A DNA stretch of 64,000 nt, from positions 310,001 through 374,000 of the forward strand of contig NZ_QHKO01000002.1 in NCBI RefSeq assembly GCF_003260125.1. Direction: 5' to 3'. The translations under genes and the position numbers were made by a program. The notes under the pieces were generated by a model, which saw nothing but the letters and a program-made list of their open reading frames with translations, searched no databases and was not told where the DNA came from. Numbering within the stretch: the first letter of the stretch is position 1; every line of letters begins with the position of its first letter. Source of the stretch: Lujinxingia litoralis. Its GTDB lineage: Bacteria; Myxococcota_A; Bradymonadia; Bradymonadales; Bradymonadaceae. Positions 1 to 9,497 of this stretch are shown piece by piece.

Positions 1-2120
1 TCATCGATCAGGATCGCGGCCTCCAGCAGGTAAATCTGGGCCCGGGTAATCGCCCAATCGCGGGCCCCCGGCGTGCCTTCTTTCACGTACGCCAGCGCGG
101 CCCGAGCGCCGGTCAGGTCGCCATGTTGCAGGAAGCGATACGCCGCGCCAAAGAGGGGCTCCACGCTGGTAATGTCGTCGAAATAGCGCTCGGCGACGCT
201 GGCGCACTGGTACACAGGCTGCCCGCCCAGCGGGCCCGCAGACGTCACAAAAAGGACTTCGGCGCAGATCCCGGCGAGCGCTCCATCAATGCGTTTATCG
301 AGCAGGGAGAGCGCGGTGTGGGAGCTCGCCAGGAGCACCGCTCGCCCCAGCCCCGTGGCGTCGGCGCCCTCATAGTGGCGCGTCTGGTAGTGCTCAATCG
401 AGGCAAAGAGCAGCGCATCCCAGGCCCGAAGCTCCCGGGCGCGGGCCCGTAGCTGAGCCCAGCTCTCTTCTCCCGGCGTGGGAGCCCCTTCGACCGCCAG
501 GGCCACCGCCAGCGCGCGCGCCATGATCTGCTGCTCGGGGCGGGCCTCCGGAGCGTGCTCCCGCTCCCAGCGTCGGTACGCACGCAGCGCCGAGTCGCGC
601 GCTCCGTGAACATAAAACGCGTACGCCGCGTTCAGGGCCAGACGCCCCTCCTCATAGCGGCTGCCGGCCCGGGCAAACCCCTGACGAGCCAGCTCCAGAT
701 GCTCTTCGGCCTCTTCGGCATTGCCCAGGTTGAGCGCCAGCCAACCCCGCACCCGGGCGATGCGCCCGGCGCGCAGCGGGTCGTCGACGCGCTGCACTTC
801 CGTAAGCGCCCGCGCCAGGCGCTGCTGGGCGCGCTCCAGCCCCCGCTCTCGCCCGGCCCAGACCGAAGCCAACGCGCCGAGTTCGTAGGCCCGGGCACGC
901 CCCAGCTCACGCTGCGGCGTAGGCCAGCGTTCGAAATAGCCGGCGGCGCGCTCGGCGTAGATCACCACCGCGTCCCACTGCCCCTCGTAGGCGTAGGCCC
1001 GGGCAATGGCCAGCGAGGCTTCGGCGCCATAGCCCTCGGCCTCCCGGGCCAGCTCCCGACGCGCCCAGGCCCCGTACCCCGCGGCCGCCAGCAGATCGAG
1101 CTGACGCAGCTCCGCTCCCGGCACCGATCCGTCGACGCTCAGCCCCTCGACCTGCGCCAGGTGATAGGCCGCTTTGAGCGGATAGCCGTGGTAAATCGCC
1201 ACCATCGCCTCCAGCACATGGCGACGCATCTCCTCGGTGGCCTGCGGCCCCACCCACACGCCGGATTCGGCCAACGCCAGGCGCTGCGCTCCGGGCCCAA
1301 AGCCCGGGCTCAACCCCTCCGTACTCAGGCCCACCAAGAGCCCCTGCGCCCCCTCGCCCACCAGGATCTCGGCGCCCCGGCCGGCCCCCACTTCTCGCAG
1401 CTCCGCCAGCGTGCGCACCGCTTGCGCCGCCCCGCGCTCCACCACATCGGCCAGCACCTCTTCCGGGATCCCTTCCCCGGTATAGGTGGCCAGCGTGGGC
1501 TGAGGCGTCATCACCGGCGCCTCGGGGATCACCAGATAGGGCCCCTCGGCCGCGCTAAAGCCCGTTTCGGCCCGGTGCACGCCCTGCTCATCCACCACCA
1601 ACGTGCCCACCATCCGCTCGCTGAGCCCGGCATCGCCGCCGCCGGTGGCCCGCAGCACCACCGCGCTCTGCAACCCGGTGGGCATCGGTCCCAGCCAGCG
1701 AATCTCTTTGCTATCCCCGCCGGCCCACATCCCCACCGTGCTGGCCAACAACTCGTCGCTAAACCCCTCGACCAGCGTCGTGGTGGTCGCACCCGGGTGC
1801 TGCATCGCCCCGTTGAACCACTCGATCGGCACCCGGGTCAGCGGCAAGAGCTCCGCGCTGCGCTCCCCGCGCGCCGCCGTCCAGAAGGCATGGACCTGCC
1901 CCTGGTACTCGATCACCGCGTATGGCGAGAGCGCCTGCCCGGGAGCCACAACCACGTACCAGCGCCCGGCCGGGTCTTTGGTCAGCGAGGTCGCGGCGCT
2001 TTTAAAGGCAGCCGCGGCGAGCTCCCCCTCCACGCGCACCACGTCGCGACAGCCGGTCAAGAGGCCGATGGCCACCACGGTACCGATGGCCAGCCTGGAG
2101 AGTCCCCCGAACCTTCTCAT
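1..2120 (-). CDS. Large lipoprotein, TPR-like, 3' end beyond window
   Basis: This reading frame stays open from an ATG at 2120 to the left edge (about 706 codons), so the C-terminus is missing. The N-terminus is a lipoprotein signal: a basic MRRF start, a hydrophobic stretch and the lipobox L-T-G-C with Cys24, so the protein is probably anchored in the envelope. The later half (roughly residues 370-700) is rich in Ala/Arg/Glu helices with paired A-Y and A-R positions like TPR or SEL1 repeats. The first half is not recognised. Its ATG overlaps the TGA of the upstream ATPase gene as ATGA, so it is the last visible member of the peptide-import operon. An accessory role in peptide uptake is inference only. 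Confidence 0.75.
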   Translation of the reverse strand, partial: MRRFGGLSRLAIGTVVAIGLLTGCRDVVRVEGELAAAAFKSAATSLTKDPAGRWYVVVAPGQALSPYAVIEYQGQVHAFWTAARGERSAELLPLTRVPIEWFNGAMQHPGATTTTLVEGFSDELLASTVGMWAGGDSKEIRWLGPMPTGLQSAVVLRATGGGDAGLSERMVGTLVVDEQGVHRAETGFSAAEGPYLVIPEAPVMTPQPTLATYTGEGIPEEVLADVVERGAAQAVRTLAELREVGAGRGAEILVGEGAQGLLVGLSTEGLSPGFGPGAQRLALAESGVWVGPQATEEMRRHVLEAMVAIYHGYPLKAAYHLAQVEGLSVDGSVPGAELRQLDLLAAAGYGAWARRELAREAEGYGAEASLAIARAYAYEGQWDAVVIYAERAAGYFERWPTPQRELGRARAYELGALASVWAGRERGLERAQQRLARALTEVQRVDDPLRAGRIARVRGWLALNLGNAEEAEEHLELARQGFARAGSRYEEGRLALNAAYAFYVHGARDSALRAYRRWEREHAPEARPEQQIMARALAVALAVEGAPTPGEESWAQLRARARELRAWDALLFASIEHYQTRHYEGADATGLGRAVLLASSHTALSLLDKRIDGALAGICAEVLFVTSAGPLGGQPVYQCASVAERYFDDITSVEPLFGAAYRFLQHGDLTGARAALAYVKEGTPGARDWAITRAQIYLLEAAILID

Positions 2121-3250
2121 ACCGAACCCCTGGCATTTTGCTCGCGGGCCACCCCGGCCCCCGAGGTCTCTCCGTCCGACGGCGCCGCGGCCGACTCCAG
2201 GGGCTGCTCCAGCGGGGCCGGCGCCCGGGCCTTGAGATCGCGCGCGCTGGAGGCACGCTCCCGACGCATCGGCTCATCGACCAGGTGGCAGGCCACATAA
2301 TGCCCCGGTTCGGCCTGCTGGAAGCGCGGCACCTCCATCGCGCAACGCTCCCAGGCATAGGGGCAACGGGTATGAAACACGCAGCCCGAAGGCGGGTTCA
2401 GCGGGCTGGGCACATCCCCCTCCAGCACGATGCGCTGACGATCCCGCTCCACCTCCGGATCGGGAATCGGCACCGCCGAGATCAACGCCTCGGTGTAGGG
2501 GTGAATCGGGTTGTCGTAGATCTCTCGCCCCTGGGCCAACTCCGCCATCTTGCCCAGGTACATCACCGCGATGCGATCGGAGATATGCCGCACCGCCGCC
2601 AGGTCGTGGGCGATGAAGAGGTAGGTCAGGTTGAACTCCTTCTGGAGATCTTCCATCAGGTTCATGATCTGGGCTTGAATCGAGACGTCGAGCGCACTGA
2701 TCGGCTCATCGCACACGATAAAGCGCGGCTCACAGGCCAGCGCCCGGGCGATGCCGATGCGCTGGCGCTGCCCGCCGGAGAACTCATGGGGGTAGCGACG
2801 GATAAAGCGCGGGTCGAGCCCGACCGTCTCCATCAGCTCCTGGACCCGCTCCCGGGCGGCCTTGCCGCTGGCCAGCTTATGGACCTTGAGCGGCTCGCCA
2901 ATGATATCGCCCACCGTCATCCGCGGGTTCAGCGAGCCGTAGGGGTCCTGAAAGATCATCTGCAGATCGCGGCGCAGCGGATGCAGCTCGCTCTCCGAGA
3001 GGGTGCACAGGTCGCGTCCGTCAAAGACCACGCGCCCCTCGGTGGGCCGATAGAGCTGGATGATCGAGCGACCGGTGGTCGACTTGCCACATCCCGACTC
3101 CCCGACCAGCCCCAGGGTCTCCCCTTCCATAATCTCGAAACTCAGACCGTCGACCGCCCGCACCCGGTTGACCTCCCGACGCACAAAGGCGCCGCGGTAG
3201 ACCGGAAAGTGCATTTTGAGATTGTCGATCTTCAGGAGTGCTTGACTCAT
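2117..3250 (-). CDS. dppF: Peptide ABC transporter ATP-binding protein (DppF/OppF type)
   Basis: Cytoplasmic ATPase of a di/oligopeptide importer, 377 aa. It shows Walker A (GESGCGKST near residue 50), the ABC signature [15 protein letters not shown], Walker B FIVCDEP and the H-loop IAHDL. It ends in the oligopeptide-transporter C-terminal domain, recognisable by the conserved Cys motif around [11 protein letters not shown]. The family binds an Fe-S cluster or metal there. The start is the ATG at 3250, which overlaps the TGA of the upstream ATPase gene as ATGA; an upstream in-frame start would lie inside that gene. Its own TGA overlaps the next ATG the same way. The pair of ATPases probably works as a heterodimer. 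Dipeptide versus oligopeptide specificity cannot be told from the sequence. Confidence 0.93.
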   Translation of the reverse strand: MSQALLKIDNLKMHFPVYRGAFVRREVNRVRAVDGLSFEIMEGETLGLVGESGCGKSTTGRSIIQLYRPTEGRVVFDGRDLCTLSESELHPLRRDLQMIFQDPYGSLNPRMTVGDIIGEPLKVHKLASGKAARERVQELMETVGLDPRFIRRYPHEFSGGQRQRIGIARALACEPRFIVCDEPISALDVSIQAQIMNLMEDLQKEFNLTYLFIAHDLAAVRHISDRIAVMYLGKMAELAQGREIYDNPIHPYTEALISAVPIPDPEVERDRQRIVLEGDVPSPLNPPSGCVFHTRCPYAWERCAMEVPRFQQAEPGHYVACHLVDEPMRRERASSARDLKARAPAPLEQPLESAAAPSDGETSGAGVAREQNARGSV

Positions 3251-4380
3251 CAGGGGCTCCCTTCGGCCTGAAGCTCGGCCAGGGTTTGTTCGGTAACTTT
3301 GGCGCGCCGGGCCAGCTCCTCGACCCGGGTGACTTGCGCCGTGGTCGCTTTGGAGCCGAGCTCGGCCAGGTAAACCTCGCTGGCACGCCAGCAAGCGGAG
3401 CGATGCCCCGGAGCCACCTCAAAAAGAGGCGGTCGCTCCCGCAGGCACTTCTCTTCGGCCCAGGCACAGCGCGGGGCAAAGGGGCAGCCGGGGATCGGCT
3501 TGGAGGTGTCCGGCGGCCGGCCCTCAATGGGAATCAGGCGCTCCTCATGGCCGCGATCCAGACGCGGCACGCTCTTCAACAGCCCCACCGTGTAGGGGTG
3601 GCCCGGGCTCTTAAAGAGCTTGTCGGCCTCGGTCACCTCCATCACCCGGCCGGCGTACATCACGATGATCCGGTCGGCCATCCCGGCCACCACGCCTAAG
3701 TCGTGGGTGATCATGATGACGCTGGTGCCAAAGTCGGTGCGCAGATCTTTGATCAACTCCAGAATCTGCGCCTGAATCGTCACGTCGAGCGCGGTGGTCG
3801 GCTCATCGGCGATCAGGAGCTTGGGCTCGCACAAAAGCGCCATGGCGATCATCACCCGCTGGCGCATCCCCCCGGAGAACTGGTGGGGGTACTGGTCGAT
3901 GCGCTCCCGGGGCCCCGGGATGCCCACCTTCTCCAGCATCGCGATGGCCTTCTCCCGGGCCTCCTCCTTACTTAAGCCCTGGTGGGTCTGCAGGGGCTCG
4001 ATCAGCTGGCGCGAAATCTTCAAAAAGGGGTTGAGGCTCGACATCGGGTCCTGCCAGATCATCGAGATCTCATTGCCCCGAATCGAGCGCAGCTCCTTTT
4101 TGGAGGCCCGCAGCAGATCTCGCCCGTCAAAGCTGACCTCGCCACCGGCGATTCGCCCCGGCGGGGAGGGAATCAGCCCGAGAATCGAAATCTGACAGAC
4201 CGATTTCCCCGAGCCCGACTCCCCGACCACCCCCACACATTCGCCTCGCCGGACCTCAAAGCTTACGCCGTCGACCGCCCGCACCTCGCCATCGTCGGTG
4301 TCGAAGTAGGTCTTTAAATCATCCACCCTGAGCAGCACCTGTTCGCTGCCCTCCTCTGCCGTCTTGATGTCGCTGGTCAC
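3250..4380 (-). CDS. dppD: Peptide ABC transporter ATP-binding protein (DppD/OppD type)
   Basis: Second ATPase of the importer, 376 aa from a GTG at 4380. Walker A is GESGSGKS, the signature is [15 protein letters not shown], Walker B is LLIADEP and the H-loop is ITHDLGVV. The C-terminal oligopeptide domain contains [15 protein letters not shown] with the expected cysteines. An in-frame ATG at 4413 exists but would overlap the permease gene by 32 bases. The GTG has AAGGA five bases upstream and sits one base past the permease stop, so I prefer it. A helical tail of about 40 residues follows the Cys domain. It pairs with the downstream ATPase. Confidence 0.92.
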   Translation of the reverse strand: MTSDIKTAEEGSEQVLLRVDDLKTYFDTDDGEVRAVDGVSFEVRRGECVGVVGESGSGKSVCQISILGLIPSPPGRIAGGEVSFDGRDLLRASKKELRSIRGNEISMIWQDPMSSLNPFLKISRQLIEPLQTHQGLSKEEAREKAIAMLEKVGIPGPRERIDQYPHQFSGGMRQRVMIAMALLCEPKLLIADEPTTALDVTIQAQILELIKDLRTDFGTSVIMITHDLGVVAGMADRIIVMYAGRVMEVTEADKLFKSPGHPYTVGLLKSVPRLDRGHEERLIPIEGRPPDTSKPIPGCPFAPRCAWAEEKCLRERPPLFEVAPGHRSACWRASEVYLAELGSKATTAQVTRVEELARRAKVTEQTLAELQAEGSP

Positions 4381-4381
4381 G

Positions 4382-5782
4382 TCAGTCCTTGCGAAGCTGC
4401 GGGTCGAGCGCATCGCGCAGCCCGTCCCCTACGAAGTTCAAGCTCAGAAGCGTCACCGCCAGCGCCGCTCCCGGGTAGATGATAAGCCAGGGAGCCGTCT
4501 CCATCAGCTGACGTCCCTCACTGGCCAGGGCCCCCCAGGAGGTCATCGGCGCCTGCACGCCCAGCCCCAAAAACGAGAGGAAGGCCTCTTCCAGCATCAC
4601 CGCCGGCACCGTCAGCGTGGCGTACACGATGATCGGCCCCAGGGCGTTGGGGATCAGGTGGCGGAAGATGATCGCCACCCGGGAGACACCGATGGTCTGC
4701 GCGGCCTCCACAAACTCCTGGCCCTTCAGGCTGATGACCTGCCCGCGGACAATCCGCGCCATCGTCAGCCACTGCACCGCCCCCAGGGCGATGAAGAGCA
4801 AAAAGATGTTCTGGCCGAACACCACCATCAACAGGATGACCAGGAACATAAAGGGCAGCCCGTACATGATGTCGACGATACGCATCATGATGTTGTCGAC
4901 CTTGCCGCCCACAAAGCCGGCGGTCGCCCCCCAGCTCACACCGATGAGAAAAGAGACCAGCGTGGCCAGCAGGCCCACCGCCAGTGAGATGCGCGCGCCG
5001 TAGAGCATCCGGCTCAACAGGTCGCGCCCGAGCTGGTCGGTGCCCAGCCAGTTGCGCTGGGGACGGGGCAGCCCCACAAAGGTCTCCGGGGTCAAATACC
5101 CCAGGCTCTCCGGGTCGAAGCGCGCGACGATATCGCGCGACTCCCCGCGGCTCACGATCTCCACCAGGCGTCCGGCGCTCTCAAAGCCCATCAGCCCGTC
5201 TTCGTCGGCATCACACGCGAAGATATCCGGGTGATTGATCGGCGCCATATTGCGCTTGATCGTCGACCACTGCCGACAGGCCGGGATGAACTCGGTCGGC
5301 GAAGGCACCGAGAAAGGCGCCGCGGCATACTCCGAGTAGGAGAGGCGCTCATCACCGTCGCGATCGATGCGCTCAAACTCCCAGCGCTGATAAGCCAGCT
5401 GCACTTCTTCCGGGGTGATCCGACCATCGTCATCGGTATCAATGGCCTCAAAGGACCACTGCCCCTGGGGCGACATCAGCGCAAAATACTCCGAGGGCAC
5501 CGCGTACGACCCCGGGGGGCGAGGCACCACGTAGCTGTGCTGCTCTTCCTGATTGAAACGGGTGCCATACTGCACCAGGAGTTCGTAGAAGATGGCGCAG
5601 CTGGCCATGATCATCACGATGATCAACCCGCCCATCGCCGCACGGTTCTTCTTCAGACGCCGAAACGCGTCCTTCCACAGACTGGTCCCCTCGATCAGCT
5701 CGGGCTGAGGGGCCGGATCCGGAGCCTGTGAGCCCGGCCGACTCCGACCGTCACTCCCTGTAGGGGGCAAATTTGCCGTCAT
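4382..5782 (-). CDS. dppC: Peptide ABC transporter permease DppC/OppC type with EF-hand insertion
   Basis: Inner-membrane permease of the peptide importer, 466 aa, against about 300 for typical DppC. A first membrane segment lies near residues 51-70. The permease domain starts around residue 245 (NWLGTDQLGRD) and has the EAA-type loop near QEFVEAAQTIGVS. Between them is an insertion of about 170 residues that should face the periplasm. It holds two canonical EF-hand loops (D115-D117-D119-G120 to E126; D140-D142-D144 to E151) and two degenerate ones (from D191 and from D223). Calcium binding in the periplasm is inferred. The start at 5782 has GGGAG eight bases upstream, and the gene begins 13 bases after the DppB stop. 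Confidence 0.92.
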   Translation of the reverse strand: MTANLPPTGSDGRSRPGSQAPDPAPQPELIEGTSLWKDAFRRLKKNRAAMGGLIIVMIMASCAIFYELLVQYGTRFNQEEQHSYVVPRPPGSYAVPSEYFALMSPQGQWSFEAIDTDDDGRITPEEVQLAYQRWEFERIDRDGDERLSYSEYAAAPFSVPSPTEFIPACRQWSTIKRNMAPINHPDIFACDADEDGLMGFESAGRLVEIVSRGESRDIVARFDPESLGYLTPETFVGLPRPQRNWLGTDQLGRDLLSRMLYGARISLAVGLLATLVSFLIGVSWGATAGFVGGKVDNIMMRIVDIMYGLPFMFLVILLMVVFGQNIFLLFIALGAVQWLTMARIVRGQVISLKGQEFVEAAQTIGVSRVAIIFRHLIPNALGPIIVYATLTVPAVMLEEAFLSFLGLGVQAPMTSWGALASEGRQLMETAPWLIIYPGAALAVTLLSLNFVGDGLRDALDPQLRKD

Positions 5783-5795
5783 ATCGATCTCTCCC

Positions 5796-6818
5796 TTAGT
5801 CGTCGTAGCTGACCCGCGGGTCGAGCACCGTGTAGAGGATGTCGACGACCAGGTTCAAAACCACCAGCAGTGATGAGTAGAGGATGATGGTGCCCAGCAC
5901 CAGGTTGTAGTCCCGGTTGAGCGCCGAGCGCACAAAGTGGGTCCCGACCCCGGGCAGGTTGAAGATCTCTTCGACCACCACCGAGCCGGTCAGCAGCGCC
6001 GCAAAGGCCGGTCCCAGGTAGCTGACCACCGGCAGAAGCGCGCCCTTGAGCGCGTGGCGAAAGACCACCAGCTGCTCGCTCAGCCCCTTGGCCCGGGCGG
6101 TGCGGATGTAATCCTTGCGGATCACCTCCAGCATCCCGCCGCGCGTCAGCCGCGCGATGTAGGCTGCGTAAAAGAGCCCCAGGGTGATCGAGGGCAGCAC
6201 GCTATCGGCCCAGCTCTCCCAGCCCACCGCGGTGAACCACCCCAGCTTCAGCGAGAAGAGCATGATCAAAAGCGGCCCCAGCACGAAGTTCGGGATGCTC
6301 ACCCCGATCATCGCCACGGTCATCACGCTGTAATCGGGCATCGTGTTCTGGCGCAGCCCGGCAAAGAGCCCGGCCGGCACCCCGATCAACAACGCGATCA
6401 AGAGCGCCTGAATCCCCAGCTGAACCGTGTACGGGAGCGCCGCGCCCAGGGTCTCCATCACCGTGCGGTCGGTCACCATTGACCCGCCCAGGCTGCCCTG
6501 AAGCAGGGTGGCCACGTAGATGAAGTACTGGGTCTCGTTCCACTCCGAGACCGGCAGCACCTCCAGCGGGCCCAGCACCAGCGCGCCACTGGACTCCCAG
6601 TACTGACAGCCTTCTAAGGGGGTGAGCGGCGGGGGCGAATGCACCGGGAACACCGGGCGATCCAGCGCGTGCTCTTTGATGCAGGCGCAGGCGTTGGCCT
6701 CGCGCTCTTGCAGACAGGGGTTACTCGGGGCCTGGCGCGTGATCCACAGCGAAAGGGTGACGATCGTCAAGATCACCACCACCGAGCTGAGGAGGCGCCG
6801 GATAATAAAGCGGGTCAC
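5796..6818 (-). CDS. dppB: Peptide ABC transporter permease (DppB/OppB type)
   Basis: First permease of the importer, 340 aa from a GTG at 6818. That start is supported by GGAG six bases upstream; another in-frame GTG at 6845 lacks a ribosome site. The N-terminal membrane helix (RRLLSSVVVILTIVTLSLWI) is typical of the family. The core permease domain follows, with the loop DYIRTARAKGLSE that contacts the ATPase. The first periplasmic loop is longer than usual and has several cysteines (CLQEREANACACI and GCQYW), which may form disulfides. The end has the usual LNLVVDILYTVLDPRV. It is transcribed after the substrate-binding protein and before DppC. Confidence 0.93.
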   Translation of the reverse strand: MTRFIIRRLLSSVVVILTIVTLSLWITRQAPSNPCLQEREANACACIKEHALDRPVFPVHSPPPLTPLEGCQYWESSGALVLGPLEVLPVSEWNETQYFIYVATLLQGSLGGSMVTDRTVMETLGAALPYTVQLGIQALLIALLIGVPAGLFAGLRQNTMPDYSVMTVAMIGVSIPNFVLGPLLIMLFSLKLGWFTAVGWESWADSVLPSITLGLFYAAYIARLTRGGMLEVIRKDYIRTARAKGLSEQLVVFRHALKGALLPVVSYLGPAFAALLTGSVVVEEIFNLPGVGTHFVRSALNRDYNLVLGTIILYSSLLVVLNLVVDILYTVLDPRVSYDD

Positions 6819-6906
6819 TGCACTCTCCGCGTTGTCAAATGACACTGCCCGGGAGCGGCAGCCAGCATGGCCGGCGCGCCCGGGACGTCTCTGGGGTTCA
6901 CCTGAT

Positions 6907-8616
6907 TCACTCGGCCGGGGCGGCCGGCTCCTGCGGGAGGCTCAGGTATTTGATCAGGTGGATGTCCCGGTTATGCGGCTCAAACCCTTCCAGGAAGCGC
7001 GAAACCAGGATGTTGTTGGTGTAGTAGTACACCGGGATCACCGGGCCGCGCTCCAGGACAATCGCCTCGGCCTGGGCCAAAAACGCCATGCGCTGGGCCG
7101 GGTCGCGCTCGGCCCGGGCCTTGTTGAGGAGCTCGTCGTACTCCGCGTCACTCCAGCCGGTGTTGTTGTTGCCGTTGCCGGTCTCCCACATGTCCAAGAA
7201 AGTCATCGGATCGTTGTAGTCGCCGATCCAGCCGGCGCGGGCAATCTCGTAGCTCATCGAGGAGACGTCCTGCAGGTAGGTGCGCCACTCCTTGTTCACC
7301 AGCTGAATGTCCACGCCCAGGTTGCGCTTCCACATCGCCTGAACCGCCTCGGCGATCAGCTTGTGGTTCTCATCGACGTTGTAGAGCAGCTGCACCCGCG
7401 GGAATCCCTCCCCGTCGGGGTAGCCGGCCTCGGCCAGCAGCTCCTTGGCGCGCTGCACATTGTAGCTCAGGCCCGGGCCCTGCTCGGTGTAGCCGGGAAG
7501 CCCCTGGGGCACGAAGTGATTGGCCACCGTGTAGAGGTTATTCATGGTGTCTTCGACCAGCGACTGGCGGTCGACCGCCATCGCCAGCGCCTGACGCACC
7601 CGGTTGTCGACCAGCGGGCTCTCTTCGTCGCTGACGTTGATCCGGTAGTAATAGACCCCCAGCATCGGCTCCTGAAGGTAGTCCGGGTGGGTCAAGAGCC
7701 CGGTGATCTGCGCCACCGGCAGGCTCGTCCCGCTCCAGTGGAGTTCGCCGGTGCGGTAGGCGTTCACCGCGGCGTTGGTGTCCTGAATGATGCGAATCCG
7801 GGCCTGATCCAGCGCCACGTTATCCTTGTCCCAGTAGTGCTCGTTTTTCTTGAGCAGCATGTCCTGCTGCTCCCGGTAGCTCTCCAGGGTGTAGGCGCCG
7901 TTGCTCACGATGTTCTCGGCCCGCGTCCAGGCGTTGCCCTTCTCCTCGATCAGGTCCATCGGCACCGGGAAGAAGGTGTAAAACGCCACCAGCTCCGGGA
8001 AGTAAGGCGTGGGCTGAGCCAGCGTCACCTCCAGGGTGCGCGCATCCACCACCTTGACGCCCACCTGGCTCCAGTCGGTGATCTCACCCTTGGAGTAGGC
8101 CTCGGCGTTATCGATCACCCACATAAAGCTCTGGTAATCGCTGGGAAAGTCCGGCGTGAGCACCCGGCGCCAGGAGCGCTCAAAGTCCTCGGCGGTGACC
8201 GGCTCCCCATTGGACCACTTCGCGTCCTCACGCAGCTTAAAGGTGTAGGTGCGTCCGTCTTCGCTGAGTTCGTAGCTCTCGGCCACCCCGGGCACGACCA
8301 GCTCGCTGGCCTCCTTAAGCCCCTCGGTGGTCGGACCGGGCATCATCAGGCCCTCAAAGAGGTTGAAGGCCACGCGCCCCTCCGGCGCCCCGCTCATGCG
8401 ACCGGGGTCCAGGGTCTGCGGGTCGGCGGCCACGGCGAAGGTGAACATGTCGGCCTTGGAGCCGGCCACAAACTCGGCGGCCTGGCCGCCCTTGGCCTGC
8501 CCCTTACCCGAGGGGGCCGGCTCTTTATCGCAGCCCCAGATGCTCAACGTCATCGCTCCGGCCAGCGCGCCCATCAGCACGCGACGCGCCATTGTATTGC
8601 CCGAACTCATCACCAT
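6907..8616 (-). CDS. dppA: Peptide ABC transporter substrate-binding lipoprotein (SBP family 5)
   Basis: Periplasmic or surface-anchored peptide receptor of the importer, 569 aa. The signal ends in I-W-G-C with Cys29 as the lipid-attachment residue. The mature protein matches the family 5 solute-binding fold: FAVAADPQTLDPGRMSG at the start of the domain, the LREDAKWSNGEPVTAEDF segment typical of OppA/DppA, and RQALAMAVDRQ in the second lobe. A linker after the lipid Cys is rich in Gly, Lys and Pro. The start at 8616 has GAGG upstream; a second ATG two codons later could also be used. It is the first gene of the operon, and the promoter must lie in 8617-8930. Confidence 0.94.
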   Translation of the reverse strand: MVMSSGNTMARRVLMGALAGAMTLSIWGCDKEPAPSGKGQAKGGQAAEFVAGSKADMFTFAVAADPQTLDPGRMSGAPEGRVAFNLFEGLMMPGPTTEGLKEASELVVPGVAESYELSEDGRTYTFKLREDAKWSNGEPVTAEDFERSWRRVLTPDFPSDYQSFMWVIDNAEAYSKGEITDWSQVGVKVVDARTLEVTLAQPTPYFPELVAFYTFFPVPMDLIEEKGNAWTRAENIVSNGAYTLESYREQQDMLLKKNEHYWDKDNVALDQARIRIIQDTNAAVNAYRTGELHWSGTSLPVAQITGLLTHPDYLQEPMLGVYYYRINVSDEESPLVDNRVRQALAMAVDRQSLVEDTMNNLYTVANHFVPQGLPGYTEQGPGLSYNVQRAKELLAEAGYPDGEGFPRVQLLYNVDENHKLIAEAVQAMWKRNLGVDIQLVNKEWRTYLQDVSSMSYEIARAGWIGDYNDPMTFLDMWETGNGNNNTGWSDAEYDELLNKARAERDPAQRMAFLAQAEAIVLERGPVIPVYYYTNNILVSRFLEGFEPHNRDIHLIKYLSLPQEPAAPAE

Positions 8617-8930
8617 CGTATCGACCTCAACGCCAGAAGGGACCTAAAAATCTCGTGATTCAACGGGCTCGTTTGTAACGGCTCATCGTTGCGGGTGTCA
8701 ATCTGGCGCTACCGCACGCGATCGCCCCCCGGGCCCCCTAACCCCGTGTCAGGAGTGCCCCGACGCCGCGTCCCGGTACTCCTCTACCTTCCCCCACTCC
8801 CCTGCCCATCTCCTCTTGAACGCCCCGCAGCCCCTCCCCACGCCCCGCGAACCCTCTTATCACCCTCTCCATACTTAAAACTCGGGCCGCAGACCCTCTC
8901 TCCACCCCTGCTGCATTTGAACCACACCGA
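8617..8930. other. Non-coding C-rich leader upstream of the peptide-importer operon
   Basis: The stretch between the importer and the tandem repeat holds no convincing gene. It is pyrimidine-rich on the + strand (long CCCC/CTCC tracts at 8725-8880). It must contain the importer promoter reading leftwards, but I find no clear -35/-10 pair. Confidence 0.5.
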
Positions 8931-9195
8931 CTTATGCCTTCGCAGCCTTTTAAGGCTTCGCAAAACGCCCGCTTAAGCCTTCGCCAGCCCCGCTCCGGCT
9001 GCCGAAGCCCCCGCTTAAGCCTTCGCAGCCCCTTAAGGCACCGCAAAACGCCCGCTTAAGCCTTCGCAGCCCCTTAAGGCACCGCAAAACGCCCGCATAA
9101 GCCTTCGCAGCCCGGTTGCGCCTCTTCAGGTCCCCATCAAAGCCTTCGCCAGCCTGGCGGCACCTCCCCGGGCCCCCATCAAAGCCTTCGCGACG
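8931..9195. repeat. Tandem repeat, 41/42-bp unit, about 6.4 copies
   Basis: Copies start at about 8931, 8972, 9014, 9055, 9096, 9138 and 9180, with the core CTTAAGCCTTCGCAGCCCC. Copies three and four (9014-9054 and 9055-9095) are identical over 41 bases; the outer copies have diverged. Each central copy contains the arms GCCTT and AAGGC around a short loop, and a CTTAAG palindrome, so it could fold as a small hairpin. The period is not a multiple of three, and no unique spacers lie between copies, so this is neither a coding repeat nor a CRISPR array. It lies between divergently transcribed genes. Confidence 0.85.
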
Positions 9196-9497
9196 CGTTT
9201 TTCATTTTAAACTACGCTCACCTAAGCGCATAAATACTGGCCGATCGGCAGTTCCGCCTCTCGGACGAGTCCCGGGCCCGGGGGCACGCATCGCGTCACT
9301 TTTGGGGTGACCACCGGAGAGCGGGAGACCGCCCGGCATCCCCGTTGTCAATCGCCGGGCGGCGCGCACCTTCGCGCTCGCCAGGGCCGCGGCCGGCCCG
9401 GTTGGCAGGGCTCGGCGGCGGTGATACACCTGCCGACGCTGGTCTTCGCCCGATGATGCGCCGCATCAAATGAATGGATTCAAACCCCGGAGAAGGC

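Noticed and set aside
555-2300. A 581-codon + strand frame
   Set aside because: It is antisense to the minus-strand lipoprotein, is rich in Arg/His/Pro/Gly as expected for a GC-rich shadow frame, and has no domain or ribosome site.
6622-8658. A long + strand frame of 678 codons
   Set aside because: Shadow of dppA and dppB; it crosses the gap between two clear genes and has Val/His/Gly-rich composition with no recognisable family.
8738-9046. Minus-strand peptide with K-G-L-R-R-L-K-R repeats
   Set aside because: It arises from reading the non-coding tandem repeat; the 41-base period shifts frame between copies, and no ribosome site is seen.
8931-9195. CRISPR array
   Set aside because: The repeats abut directly with a 41-42-base period, no unique spacers, and no cas genes are near.
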